NCBI GenBank assembly: GCA_023398815.1
Contig: JAEWRW010000036.1
Location: 8,645 to 72,644, forward strand
Length of the DNA stretch: 64,000 nt
From: Bacillota bacterium
Lineage (GTDB): Bacteria; Bacillota; Clostridia; Christensenellales; UMGS416
Direction of reading: 5' to 3'
Shown: in pieces, positions 48,523-56,981 of the stretch
Layout: each line of letters starts with the position of its first letter
Numbering within the stretch: position 1 is the stretch's first letter
Translations under genes and position numbers: made by a program
The notes under the pieces: generated by a model
Seen by the model: the letters and a program-made list of their open reading frames with translations, nothing else
What the model was told of the DNA's origin: nothing
Database searches by the model: none

Positions 48523-49455
48523 TCAGAACATTCGTTTCTTCCACAGGAAGAAGATCGCAATGCCCGTGGCACCCAGCGCCAACCCCAGCACCGCCCAAAA
48601 CCCAAAGGGACTGTTCTGCCATGGCACGTTGACGTTGGCCCCCCAGAGGCCCGTCACCATCGTGGGCACCGACACCACGATCGTCATGGACGCCAGGAAC
48701 TTCATCACGATGTTCAGGTTGTTGGAGATGATCGACGCGTAGGCGTCCATCATGCCGGAGAGGATGTCACTGTAGATCGAGCACATCTCTATGGCCTGAC
48801 GGTTCTCGGTAATGGCGTCCTCCAAGAGGTCGGTGTCGTCGCTGTATTTCTTGATGTAGTTGACCTTGACCAGTTTCTCCAGCACAACCTCGTTGGACTT
48901 GAGGGAGGTGGAGAAGTAGACGAGGGACTTTTCCAGAGCCATCATCTGCAGCAGTTCCTTGTTGCGGTAGCTCTTCTGTAGCTCCAAGTTCAGGGAGTCG
49001 CTGGCCTTGTCAATCTGCCGCAGATACATGAGGAACCGCGTGGCGTTGCGGTAGAGGAGCTGGAAGATGAACCGGCTCTTGAAGCTCGTCTCCACATTGC
49101 GCACTCGCCCGTCGATGAAGTCCATGATGAGCGAGCATTCCTGCAGGCAGATCGTCAGGATGATGTCGTCGGTGTGGATGATGCCCAGCGGCATGGTGGT
49201 GTAGAGGAAGGCCTTGCCTTCCACCTCCAGCACCGGCACGTCAACGACGATTTGGGTGACCCCGTCCTCGTTGTCAATGTGGGCGCGCTCTTCCTGGTCC
49301 AGCGCATCCCGCAGGAAATCCAGTGGGATGTTCAGTTCCTGGTGTATTCGGAACATCTCCTCCTCTGTGGGGGCTACCAGATTGACCCAGCAGCCTTCCT
49401 GCACTTCCTCCAGCCGGACAGGGCCTGAGGACGAGATCTTGTAAATCTGCACCAT
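48523..49455 (-). CDS. CorA-type (2-TM-GxN) divalent cation channel
   Basis: 310 aa. Long alpha/beta and helical cytoplasmic part, then two C-terminal transmembrane helices. The pore signature between them reads GANVNVP where canonical CorA has GMN, so this is a GxN variant and metal specificity (Mg2+, Zn2+ or other) is open. The C-terminus is the usual basic FLWKKRMF. ATG 49455 follows AAGGAGG by 8 bases; the GTG at 49464 abuts it. Confidence 0.9.
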   Translation of the reverse strand: MVQIYKISSSGPVRLEEVQEGCWVNLVAPTEEEMFRIHQELNIPLDFLRDALDQEERAHIDNEDGVTQIVVDVPVLEVEGKAFLYTTMPLGIIHTDDIILTICLQECSLIMDFIDGRVRNVETSFKSRFIFQLLYRNATRFLMYLRQIDKASDSLNLELQKSYRNKELLQMMALEKSLVYFSTSLKSNEVVLEKLVKVNYIKKYSDDTDLLEDAITENRQAIEMCSIYSDILSGMMDAYASIISNNLNIVMKFLASMTIVVSVPTMVTGLWGANVNVPWQNSPFGFWAVLGLALGATGIAIFFLWKKRMF

Positions 49456-49712
49456 GTTGCGCACCTCCTTCTTGCTTTTTGGTCGGGGCTCGCCCGCGCT
49501 TGTCCGACAGCATCCGACAACAGCGGGGCAGAATCATTATATGCGTGTGCCTATGGCATTGCAAGAAAAAACTATTGAGCGCAAGCCAGGATTAACAATC
49601 TGGGCAACGGGGCCCAACAGCCCCCTTCTTTGCCTGATTTGCTTGAAATCGAACCAGAACCGCCGATTTTTGGCCAAAATGATTGGAGGGACGTGCGTGC
49701 GGCGTTGGGCGG

Positions 49713-49740
49713 TTGCGCGGCGGGCGCGGCATGGTATAAT
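49713..49740 (+). promoter_or_regulatory. extended -10 promoter of lspA
   Basis: TTGCGC (49713-49718), a 16-base spacer and TATAAT (49735-49740) with an extended TGG upstream. Confidence 0.75.
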
Positions 49741-49767
49741 ACAAGCATTGATTCGGTGGAGGAACCC

Positions 49768-50280
49768 ATGCTGCTGACGTTTTTGATTGCCCTGCTGGTG
49801 GTGGGCCTGGACCAGGCCAGCAAGTACCTTGTTGTGCAGAACCTCAAGCCCATCGGGGATGTGCCCCTCATCGACGGCATTCTGCACCTGCACTATGTGG
49901 AGAACACCGGCGCGGCCTTCGGCATCTTGGAGAATGCCAAGTGGCTCTTTGTCTCCATCAGCGTGCTGGCGTGCCTGGCCATCATTGGCTATCAGGTCAT
50001 CAAGCGGCCCAAACTTCATTGGGTCGTGAACCTGTCTCTCGGCATGATTCTGGGCGGGGCCATCGGCAACAACCTCATCGACCGGCTGCGGCTGGGCTAC
50101 ATCATCGACTTCATCTACGTCAAGGCCATCAACTTCGCCATCTTCAACGTGGCCGACATGGGCGTGAGTATCGGTGCGGTGTTGCTGTGCGTCTATGTGC
50201 TCTTCTTCCACGAGAAGTACATCAAAAAAACAATCCCTGGCGAGAGTGAGGCACCCACCGTTGGACCGACGGAGGATTGA
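49768..50280 (+). CDS. lspA: lipoprotein signal peptidase
   Basis: 170 aa. Four transmembrane segments; aspartyl catalytic pair in GNNLIDRLRLGYIIDF and FNVADMGVS; VENTGAAFG is also diagnostic. It removes the signal peptide after Lgt (28211) has lipidated the cysteine. ATG 49768 follows GGTGGAGG. rluD overlaps its end by 20 bases. Confidence 0.96.
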   Translation: MLLTFLIALLVVGLDQASKYLVVQNLKPIGDVPLIDGILHLHYVENTGAAFGILENAKWLFVSISVLACLAIIGYQVIKRPKLHWVVNLSLGMILGGAIGNNLIDRLRLGYIIDFIYVKAINFAIFNVADMGVSIGAVLLCVYVLFFHEKYIKKTIPGESEAPTVGPTED

Positions 50281-51190
50281 GGCTGACGCCGGGGCCGTGG
50301 GCTGCCGACTGGATGTATGGCTGGCCGAGCGCTGCCCCGAGCTGACCCGTTCGCGCCTCAAGGGCCTCATCGACGCCGGTGACGTGATGGTCAACGACCG
50401 CGCGGCCAAGGCCGGGCAGAAGCTTGCGACCGGCGACGCGGTGGAGCTCACCGTGCCCGAGGCTGCACCCATTGAGGCACTGCCCGAGGATATCCCGCTG
50501 GATATCGTCTATGAGGACAGCGACCTCATCGTGCTCAACAAACCCCGGGGTCTGGTGGTGCACCCCGCCGCCGGTAACGAGCGGGGCACGCTGGTCAACG
50601 CCCTGCTGCACCACTGCACCGATCTCTCGGGCATTGCCGGGGAAATCAAGCCCGGTATCGTTCATCGGTTGGACAAGGACACGACTGGGCTGCTGGTGGT
50701 GGCGAAAAACGACAAAGCCCATCTCAGCCTGTCGGCTCAGATCGGGGAGAAAAGTGCCCACCGCATTTATCTGGCGCTGGTGGAGGGCAACATCCGCGAG
50801 GACAGTGGCCGGGTGGACGCGCCGCTGGGGCGCAGCCGTGCCGACCGAAAACAGATCGCCGTGGTGGAGGGTGGGCGCGCCGCCGCCACCCGCTATTATG
50901 TGAAAGAGAGATTCGGAGACTGCACACTGGTGGAGTGTCACCTCGAGACGGGCCGCACCCATCAGATCCGCGTGCACATGAAGCACATCGGCCACCCGGT
51001 CGTAGGCGACCCGGTCTACGGTTTGCGCAAGCAGCGCTTCCCCCTGCAGGGCCAGCTGCTGCACGCCGCCCGTTTGGAGTTTGTTCACCCCACAACGGGG
51101 GAGTTCCTGTCTTTCACCGCGCCGCTGCCCGCTGACTTCGCCGACGTGTTGGAGCGCCTGCGCCGCAGGATTACCCCAGGTAGGGGTTGA
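50261..51190 (+). CDS. rluD: RluD-family 23S rRNA pseudouridine synthase
   Basis: 309 aa. S4 RNA-binding domain (about residues 12-65, RLDVWLAERCPELTRSRLKGL), catalytic Asp in HRLDKDTTGLLVV, and GRTHQIRVHM near 230. Start TTG 50261 is chosen because it gives the normal short leader before RLD and has GAGTGAGG about 9 bases upstream; GTG 50297 is an alternative. The lspA-rluD pairing is common. Confidence 0.92.
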   Translation: MDRRRIEADAGAVGCRLDVWLAERCPELTRSRLKGLIDAGDVMVNDRAAKAGQKLATGDAVELTVPEAAPIEALPEDIPLDIVYEDSDLIVLNKPRGLVVHPAAGNERGTLVNALLHHCTDLSGIAGEIKPGIVHRLDKDTTGLLVVAKNDKAHLSLSAQIGEKSAHRIYLALVEGNIREDSGRVDAPLGRSRADRKQIAVVEGGRAAATRYYVKERFGDCTLVECHLETGRTHQIRVHMKHIGHPVVGDPVYGLRKQRFPLQGQLLHAARLEFVHPTTGEFLSFTAPLPADFADVLERLRRRITPGRG

Positions 51191-51299
51191 CCAGCCGCGA
51201 CAGCAGCCGCAGGATGGCCAGGTTGATTCGGCCGTCGCACTGGTAGCGCAGCAGCCGCACCAGCGTGCCGATCTTCTCATCGTTCTTGTGCATTCGCAT
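51171..51299 (-). CDS. possible small protein, 42 aa (uncertain)
   Basis: MRMHKNDEKIG followed by amphipathic LVRLLRYQCDGRINLAILRL. GGGGTG directly precedes ATG 51299 and is 6 bases before a second ATG at 51293. The 3' end overlaps rluD antisense by 20 bases. It may be chance; no homologue is recognised. Confidence 0.25.
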   Translation of the reverse strand: MRMHKNDEKIGTLVRLLRYQCDGRINLAILRLLSRLVNPYLG

Positions 51300-51387
51300 C
51301 ACCCCAGTCAGTGTTCCCGTTTCCAGCTTTGGGCAACCATTACAACCTATGCGTCCAAGCTTTGGAGCATGAAAACGCAAAACACGC

Positions 51388-51417
51388 TGGACAACAGCCT
51401 GCAAACTGTGGTACCAT
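51388..51417 (+). promoter_or_regulatory. putative promoter of the pyr operon
   Basis: TGGACA (51388-51393), an 18-base spacer and TACCAT (51412-51417), just in front of the PyrR leader. Confidence 0.55.
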
Positions 51418-51430
51418 ACTCAAGAACTGA

Positions 51431-51520
51431 ACCGACCTTTAATTCGGTACTGAGAGACCGGCAAGGAGCGGACGCAATGGTGCACCCTGAAGCCTTGCCA
51501 TACTCTGGCAAGGCTTTTTT
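51431..51520 (+). promoter_or_regulatory. PyrR-responsive transcription attenuator
   Basis: Binding-loop hairpin: CCTTTAATTCGGT...ACTGAGAG...ACCGGCAAGG (51436-51466), where CCTT pairs with AAGG and CGGT with ACCG. Antiterminator: GGCAAGG (51460-51466) with CCTTGCC (51493-51499). Terminator: AGCCTTGCCA (51491-51500) / TGGCAAGGCT (51506-51515) plus six T. The three states are mutually exclusive as in Bacillus pyr leaders, so UMP-PyrR should favour termination before pyrR. Confidence 0.92.
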
Positions 51521-51537
51521 GTTGCGAAGGAGGGCCC

Positions 51538-52083
51538 ATGAAGGAAAAGAACAGCCTGATGGACGCCACGGCCATGGACCGGGCGCTCACACGCATCGCC
51601 CACGAGATCATCGAGCGCAACTGTGGGGTGGAGACTGTGCGGCTTTTAGGCATCCAGCGCCGGGGCGTGCCGCTGGCGCGCCGGCTGGCCGCCAAGCTCC
51701 AGCAGTTTGAGGGGCAGGCCGTGCCCGTGGGCGTGCTGGACATCACCTTTTACCGCGACGATCTGTCGCTCCTCAATGAACACCCGGTCATCAACGGCAC
51801 CGACGTGCCCTTCCTGGTGGCCGACACCAACGTGGTGCTGGTGGACGATGTGCTCTTCACCGGCCGCACGGCCCGCGCCGGCATGGATGCCGTGATGGAC
51901 CTGGGCCGCGCCAAAACCATCCAACTCGCGGTGCTCATTGACCGTGGGCATCGGGAGCTTCCGCTGCGGGCCGATTACGTGGGCAAGAACGTGCCCACGT
52001 CCCGGCAGGAGTTGGTGGGCGTGCAGGTCACGGAATTCGATGGAACCGACGCAGTGAAGCTTTTTGAACTGGAGAACAGATAG
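51538..52083 (+). CDS. pyrR: bifunctional pyr operon attenuator / uracil phosphoribosyltransferase PyrR
   Basis: 181 aa. The PRPP-binding loop VVLVDDVLFTGRTARAGMDAV (about residues 98-116; named in parts) and IQRRGVPLARRL are PyrR-like. It binds the leader RNA just upstream and senses UMP/UTP. AAGGAGGG precedes ATG 51538 directly after the attenuator. First gene of the pyrimidine operon. Confidence 0.97.
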   Translation: MKEKNSLMDATAMDRALTRIAHEIIERNCGVETVRLLGIQRRGVPLARRLAAKLQQFEGQAVPVGVLDITFYRDDLSLLNEHPVINGTDVPFLVADTNVVLVDDVLFTGRTARAGMDAVMDLGRAKTIQLAVLIDRGHRELPLRADYVGKNVPTSRQELVGVQVTEFDGTDAVKLFELENR

Positions 52084-52109
52084 ACCGGTTTTCCCGGTCT
52101 TTTCTTTTG
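52083..52109 (+). terminator. small terminator-like hairpin between pyrR and pyrB
   Basis: GACCGG (52083-52088) pairs with CCGGTC (52094-52099), then TTTTCTTTT. It carries no PyrR binding loop. It could lower expression of the distal genes relative to pyrR or be read through. Confidence 0.45.
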
Positions 52110-52127
52110 CTTGGGAGGGAACAAACC

Positions 52128-53054
52128 ATGGCATTGACACACAAGGACCTTCTGGGCCTGCGGGGCATGCCGGCGGCGGAGATCGAGGAGATTCTGCTGA
52201 CCGCCAAACAGATGAAGCGCTTCCTCACGGAGAACCAGAAGCGCACGCCGCACCTGCAGGGTAAGTCCATCGTCACGCTCTTTTACGAGAACAGCACCCG
52301 CACGCGCATGTCCTTTGAGTTGGCCACCAAGTATATGGGCGCGGCCTCGGCCAACATCGCGGCCTCGGCCAGCTCGGTCTCCAAGGGGGAGACGCTCATC
52401 GACACCGGCTGCTCCCTCGACCAGATGGGCACCGACCTCATCATCATGCGCCACCCCATGAGCGGCGCACCGCACCTGCTGGCCCAGCATGTGCATAGCG
52501 GGGTCATCAACGCCGGGGACGGCATGAACGAACACCCCACCCAAGGCCTGCTCGATATGTTCACCATGCAGGAGCGCTTCGGGCGATTGGATGGCCTGAA
52601 GGTCGCCATAGTCGGCGATGTGGCCCACAGCCGGGTGGCCCGCAGCAACCTGTGGGGCCTGGCAACGATGGGCAGCGAGGTGGTGCTGGCCGGGCCGGAG
52701 ACGCTGCTGCCCGATGGGTTGGAGCAAACCGGCGTGCGCATGACCCACAACGTGGAGGAAGCCGTGCGCGGGGCCGATGTGGTGATGGCCCTGCGCATCC
52801 AGCTGGAGCGCCAGCAGGCCGGGCTCTTCCCCAGCGTGCGGGAGTATCACCGCTACTGGGGCATCAACGACGAGCGGATGAAGCTGGCCAAACCGAACGC
52901 CCTGGTGATGCACCCCGGCCCGGTCAACCGCGGGGTGGAGATCACGACGGCCCTGGCCGACGGAGACCAGTCGGTCATCCGCGAGCAGGTGATGAATGGG
53001 GTCGCGGTGCGCATGGCCATCATGTTCCTGATGACAAGGAGGAGCGAAGCATGA
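52128..53054 (+). CDS. pyrB: aspartate carbamoyltransferase catalytic subunit
   Basis: 308 aa. Carbamoyl-phosphate site ENSTRTRMSFE (about residue 51), aspartate site and HPTQGLLDMFTM (about 133), VMHPGPVNRGVEI near 265. No pyrI is present, as in Gram-positive bacteria. GGGAGG precedes ATG 52128. The stop overlaps the pyrC start (ATGA). Confidence 0.97.
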   Translation: MALTHKDLLGLRGMPAAEIEEILLTAKQMKRFLTENQKRTPHLQGKSIVTLFYENSTRTRMSFELATKYMGAASANIAASASSVSKGETLIDTGCSLDQMGTDLIIMRHPMSGAPHLLAQHVHSGVINAGDGMNEHPTQGLLDMFTMQERFGRLDGLKVAIVGDVAHSRVARSNLWGLATMGSEVVLAGPETLLPDGLEQTGVRMTHNVEEAVRGADVVMALRIQLERQQAGLFPSVREYHRYWGINDERMKLAKPNALVMHPGPVNRGVEITTALADGDQSVIREQVMNGVAVRMAIMFLMTRRSEA

Positions 53055-54337
53055 AGATACTGGTTCGCAACGGCAACGTAGTCAACCCCGGCGGGCCCTG
53101 CGGCCGGTTGGATGTACTCATTGAGGACGGACGCATCGTGGAGATGGGTGAAACCCTCCCGGTGGGGGATGCCATCATCATTGATGCCGCTAAAAAAACG
53201 GTGCTGCCTGGCCTCATCGACATGCACTGCCACCTGCGGGAGCCGGGTTACGAGTTCAAGGAGACCATCGCCACCGGCACGCGGGCGGCGGCGGCGGGCG
53301 GGTTCACCACGGTGGCCCCCATGCCAAACACCCGCCCTGTCACCGACAGTGAGGCGGTGGTACAATACATCCGAGACAAGGCAGAGCGCGAAGGCGCGGT
53401 GCGGGTGCTGCCCATCGCCGCCATCACCAAGGGCAGCGAGGGCCGCGAACTGACCGAGATGGGCCTGCTCATCGAGGCCGGCGCGGTGGCCTTCAGCGAC
53501 GACGGCAAACCGGTGGAGAACCCCCGCACCATGGAGCTCGCGCTGCGCTACGCCAAGAACTTTGGGGCGCTGCTCATCTCCCACTGCGAGGACAAGGGAT
53601 TGGCCGGTAAGGGCGTGATGAACGACGGCCCGGTGGCCGCGCGACTGGGCTTGCCCGGCATCCTCTCCACCGCTGAGGAACTGATGGTCGCCCGGGAAAT
53701 CCTGCTGGCCGAGGAGCTGGGCACCAAGGTGCACATCGCCCACGTCAGCACCCGCGGCTCGGTGGAGCTCATCCGCCAAGCCAAGGCCCGGCGTGTGGCG
53801 GTAAGCGCCGAAACCTGCCCGCACTACTTCGCCGCCACCGACGAGCTGGTGGAGGGGTATGGCACGGCCACCAAGGTCAACCCGCCCCTGCGGAGTGAGG
53901 CCGACCGCCTGGCCATCATCGCGGGGTTGCAGGATGGCACCATTGACGCCATCGCCACCGACCATGCGCCCCACCATGTGGACGACAAGGACGTGGAATA
54001 CCTGCTGGCGGCCTTCGGCATCTCGGGGTTTGAGACGGCCTTTGCCCTCACGGTGACAAAGCTGGTGGTGCCGGGTCTGCTCACGCTGGAGGATTTGGTG
54101 CGCCTCATGGCCCTGCGGCCTGCGGCCATCCTGGGGGTGGAGAGCCCGACCCTGCAGCCCGGCGCGCGGGCGGATCTGATCGTTGCTGACCTCGACGCCA
54201 CCTGGACGGTGGACGCCGCCGCGTTCCTCTCCAAGGGACACAACACACCCTTCGATGGATGGACGCTACGGGGCCGGGTGACCGACACGGTGGCCGGTGG
54301 CAAATGGGTGTTGGCAAACGGCACGGTTGTGGTATAA
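53051..54337 (+). CDS. pyrC: dihydroorotase (class I)
   Basis: 428 aa. Metal-binding DMHCHLREPG (about residue 58), FSDDGKPV, HCEDKGL, AETCPHYF and ATDHAPHH are the class I amidohydrolase motifs. It closes carbamoyl-aspartate to dihydroorotate. The last codons contain the internal promoter of pyrF. Confidence 0.97.
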   Translation: MKILVRNGNVVNPGGPCGRLDVLIEDGRIVEMGETLPVGDAIIIDAAKKTVLPGLIDMHCHLREPGYEFKETIATGTRAAAAGGFTTVAPMPNTRPVTDSEAVVQYIRDKAEREGAVRVLPIAAITKGSEGRELTEMGLLIEAGAVAFSDDGKPVENPRTMELALRYAKNFGALLISHCEDKGLAGKGVMNDGPVAARLGLPGILSTAEELMVAREILLAEELGTKVHIAHVSTRGSVELIRQAKARRVAVSAETCPHYFAATDELVEGYGTATKVNPPLRSEADRLAIIAGLQDGTIDAIATDHAPHHVDDKDVEYLLAAFGISGFETAFALTVTKLVVPGLLTLEDLVRLMALRPAAILGVESPTLQPGARADLIVADLDATWTVDAAAFLSKGHNTPFDGWTLRGRVTDTVAGGKWVLANGTVVV

Positions 54338-54338
54338 T
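54311..54338 (+). promoter_or_regulatory. internal extended -10 promoter before pyrF
   Basis: TTGGCA (54311-54316), a 16-base spacer and TATAAT (54333-54338) with an extended TGG. It overlaps the end of pyrC and would transcribe pyrF onwards without passing the PyrR attenuator. Confidence 0.65.
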
Positions 54339-54380
54339 ATGCACGTGAACTTATAAATATTCACAAGGGAGAGCGAGCGA

Positions 54381-55280
54381 ATGATCTTCGATGCGCTGGC
54401 GGATGAGATTCGCCGGAAGGGGAACCCCAGCTGCGTGGGGCTGGATACCAACCTGAAATGCCTGCCCGACCGCTTTCAGAAGCGGTTTGAGACCGACACC
54501 ATGGACGGCGCGGCCGAGGCCATCCTGACCTACAACAAGGAGCTCATCGACGCGCTGGAGCACATCGTGCCGGCGGTCAAGGTGCAGGTTGCCTACTACG
54601 AGATGTACGGCGTGGCCGGCATGCGAGCCTTCCGCCAGACGCTGCGGTACGCCCGGCGGGCGGGGCTCATCGTCATCGCCGACGCCAAGCGCAACGATAT
54701 CGGGCCCACCGCCGAGGCCTATGCCAAGGCTTTCCTGGGGCGCACCGAGCTGGACCGGGCGCTGGTGCCGGCCTTCGACGCCGACATCGTGACCGTCAAC
54801 CCCTACCTGGGCACCGACGGCATCGCACCCTTCCTCAACGAGAACCCGACCCGGGGCATCTTCGCCCTGGTCAAGACCTCCAACCCCTCCTCCGGCGAGC
54901 TGCAGGACCTGAAGCTGGCCGATGGCCGGGCGGTCTACGAGGCCGTGGGTGACCTGGTGGAGCAGTGGGGGGCAGGCACGGCGGCATTCAACGGCTACAA
55001 CCGCATCGGCGCGGTGGTTGGCGCCACCTACCCTGAGCAAGGCGCGGCGCTGCGCAAACGCATGCCCAACACCTTCTTCCTGGTGCCTGGGTACGGCTCC
55101 CAGGGTGGGCGGGGTGCCGACATCGCCGGCATGTTCCAGGGTGGCAGCGGGGCCATCGTCAACAACTCGCGGGCAATCCTCTGCGCGTGGCAGAAGGCCG
55201 GCACCGCCGACTTCAAGACTGCGGCCTGCCAGGCCGCTACCGCCATGCGCGACGACATCATGGCCGCGCTCAAGGGATAG
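54381..55280 (+). CDS. pyrF: orotidine 5'-phosphate decarboxylase (type 2)
   Basis: 299 aa, longer than the ~240-aa Bacillus form and like the type 2 PyrF of Clostridia and actinobacteria. Catalytic DAKRNDIGPTA (Lys-Asp pair, about residue 98) and the C-terminal FFLVPGYGSQGG phosphate site. Final step to UMP. ATG 54381 follows GGGAGAG. Confidence 0.95.
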   Translation: MIFDALADEIRRKGNPSCVGLDTNLKCLPDRFQKRFETDTMDGAAEAILTYNKELIDALEHIVPAVKVQVAYYEMYGVAGMRAFRQTLRYARRAGLIVIADAKRNDIGPTAEAYAKAFLGRTELDRALVPAFDADIVTVNPYLGTDGIAPFLNENPTRGIFALVKTSNPSSGELQDLKLADGRAVYEAVGDLVEQWGAGTAAFNGYNRIGAVVGATYPEQGAALRKRMPNTFFLVPGYGSQGGRGADIAGMFQGGSGAIVNNSRAILCAWQKAGTADFKTAACQAATAMRDDIMAALKG

Positions 55281-55290
55281 GAGGAACACC

Positions 55291-56343
55291 ATGGCATTCT
55301 TAGTGCTGGAGGACGGCACCGTTTACGAGGGCAGAGGCTTTGGCCGTACCGATTCGGTGGTGGGCGAGGTCGTCTTCAACACCGGCATGACCGGTTACCA
55401 AGAGGTGCTGACCGACCCCTCCTACTGCGGGCAGATCGTGATGATGACCTATCCGCTCATCGGCAATTACGGCGTAAACTGGGAGGACCCCGAGTCCATG
55501 CGCCCTCAGGTCAAGGGCTTCATCGTGCGGGAGCTGTGCCAGGTGCCCAGCAACTGGTACAGCGAGAGCACCCTGGACGATTACCTAAAGACCTTCGGCA
55601 TCATGGGCATTGAGGGCATCGACACCCGCTCCATCACCCGCAAAATCCGCAACCACGGCACCATGCGGGGGATCCTGACGAGCGAACGGCCCACCGAGGC
55701 GCAGATTGCCGAAATGATGGGCTACCGCATCACCGACCCGGTGATGCAGGTGACCTGCGACGAGACCTTCGAGCTGCCAGGCCCCGGCCCCAAGGTGGCC
55801 GTGATGGACTTTGGCCTCAAGGCGAGCATCCTCAAGTCGCTGCGGCAGCGGGGGTGCCACCTTTTCGTGCACCGCGCCAGCGACACCGCTGAGCAGATTC
55901 TTGCCAACCACCCCGACGGCATCATGCTGACCAACGGCCCCGGCGACCCCAAGGACAACGTGGGTGTCATTGAGGAGCTCAAGAAACTCATCGGCAAGGT
56001 GCCGATCTTCGGCATCTGCTTGGGGCACCAGCTGATGGCCTTGGCCTGCGGGGCCGACACCGAGCGCCTGCGCTACGGCCACCGCGGCTCCAACCACCCG
56101 GTGAAGGACCTGTCGCTGGACCGCGTGTTCATCACCAGCCAGAACCACGGCTACACCATTGTGGAGGACACCATGCCCGCCGGCATGGCGGTGAGCCACC
56201 GCAACTGGAATGACGGCACCATCGAGGGTGTGACCTACAGCGACCACCCGACTTTCACCGTCCAGTTCCACCCCGAGGCCGCCCCCGGCCCGCGGGACAC
56301 GGCCTACCTCTTTGACCGATTCATGAAGCTGATGGAGGGCTGA
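55291..56343 (+). CDS. carA: carbamoyl-phosphate synthase small subunit
   Basis: 350 aa. N-terminal CarA domain (VFNTGMTGYQEVLTDPSY) and a class I glutaminase: nucleophile Cys in GICLGHQLMALA (about residue 232) and His/Glu in FHPEAAPGP. It delivers ammonia to CarB. GGAGG precedes ATG 55291. One base separates it from the next gene. Confidence 0.97.
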   Translation: MAFLVLEDGTVYEGRGFGRTDSVVGEVVFNTGMTGYQEVLTDPSYCGQIVMMTYPLIGNYGVNWEDPESMRPQVKGFIVRELCQVPSNWYSESTLDDYLKTFGIMGIEGIDTRSITRKIRNHGTMRGILTSERPTEAQIAEMMGYRITDPVMQVTCDETFELPGPGPKVAVMDFGLKASILKSLRQRGCHLFVHRASDTAEQILANHPDGIMLTNGPGDPKDNVGVIEELKKLIGKVPIFGICLGHQLMALACGADTERLRYGHRGSNHPVKDLSLDRVFITSQNHGYTIVEDTMPAGMAVSHRNWNDGTIEGVTYSDHPTFTVQFHPEAAPGPRDTAYLFDRFMKLMEG

Positions 56344-56344
56344 C

Positions 56345-56812
56345 ATGGAGCAGCAGGAGCGGGAGCGCATCGAGGGCATTGAGGGCCTGGTGGGCCGCAC
56401 GCCACATGCCTATTTGGCCACGCTCGATCGGGACGGAGCACCCCGTGTCAAGGTCGTCACCGTCTTCCGGCGGGAGGGGTGGAGCCGCTTCTGGTTCGTC
56501 ACCCAGACGGGTCGGCGCACCACTGGCGAGATCGAAGCCGACAGTCGCGCCAGCCTGTATTTCGCTGACAACGTGGCCTTCGAGACGCTGCTGCTCACCG
56601 GCCATGCCGAGGTGAGCCGCGACCCGGCAATCCTGCGAACCCTCTGGCAGGAAGGGCTGCGTTCCATGTTTCCCGGCGGTGTGGACGACCCTAACTTCAG
56701 CGCTATCGCCTTTACCGCCACTGGCGGCAAGTACTACCGCTGGCCCTGCAATGGCGAGTTTGCGTTGGAAGGGCAGGAACCACAGTGGCTCAACTGGGTT
56801 CGCATGGAGTGA
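56345..56812 (+). CDS. pyridoxamine 5'-phosphate oxidase-fold protein
   Basis: 155 aa split-barrel flavin-binding protein of the PNPOx-like (general-stress protein 26) group: HAYLATLDRDGAPRVKVV, FWFVTQTGRRT and ASLYFADN are the core strands. It lies immediately after carA and before carB, breaking a normally adjacent pair. It may bind FMN/F420 or heme; no function in pyrimidine synthesis is known to me. The 170 bases before carB have no gene. Confidence 0.85.
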   Translation: MEQQERERIEGIEGLVGRTPHAYLATLDRDGAPRVKVVTVFRREGWSRFWFVTQTGRRTTGEIEADSRASLYFADNVAFETLLLTGHAEVSRDPAILRTLWQEGLRSMFPGGVDDPNFSAIAFTATGGKYYRWPCNGEFALEGQEPQWLNWVRME

Positions 56813-56981
56813 GGGAGATGGCGCTGGACGCAGTTCCGGTAATGCCACTGGCGCTGACGGAGCGCTCCAGCCTGGTTGCCAATGGCAGCGGGGGATGCCT
56901 AATTTCAATGTCATCGCCTTGCACCCGGCAGGGTATCAACAAGTCAATACCGATTTTACGATAGAATGAGGAGCGACAAAC

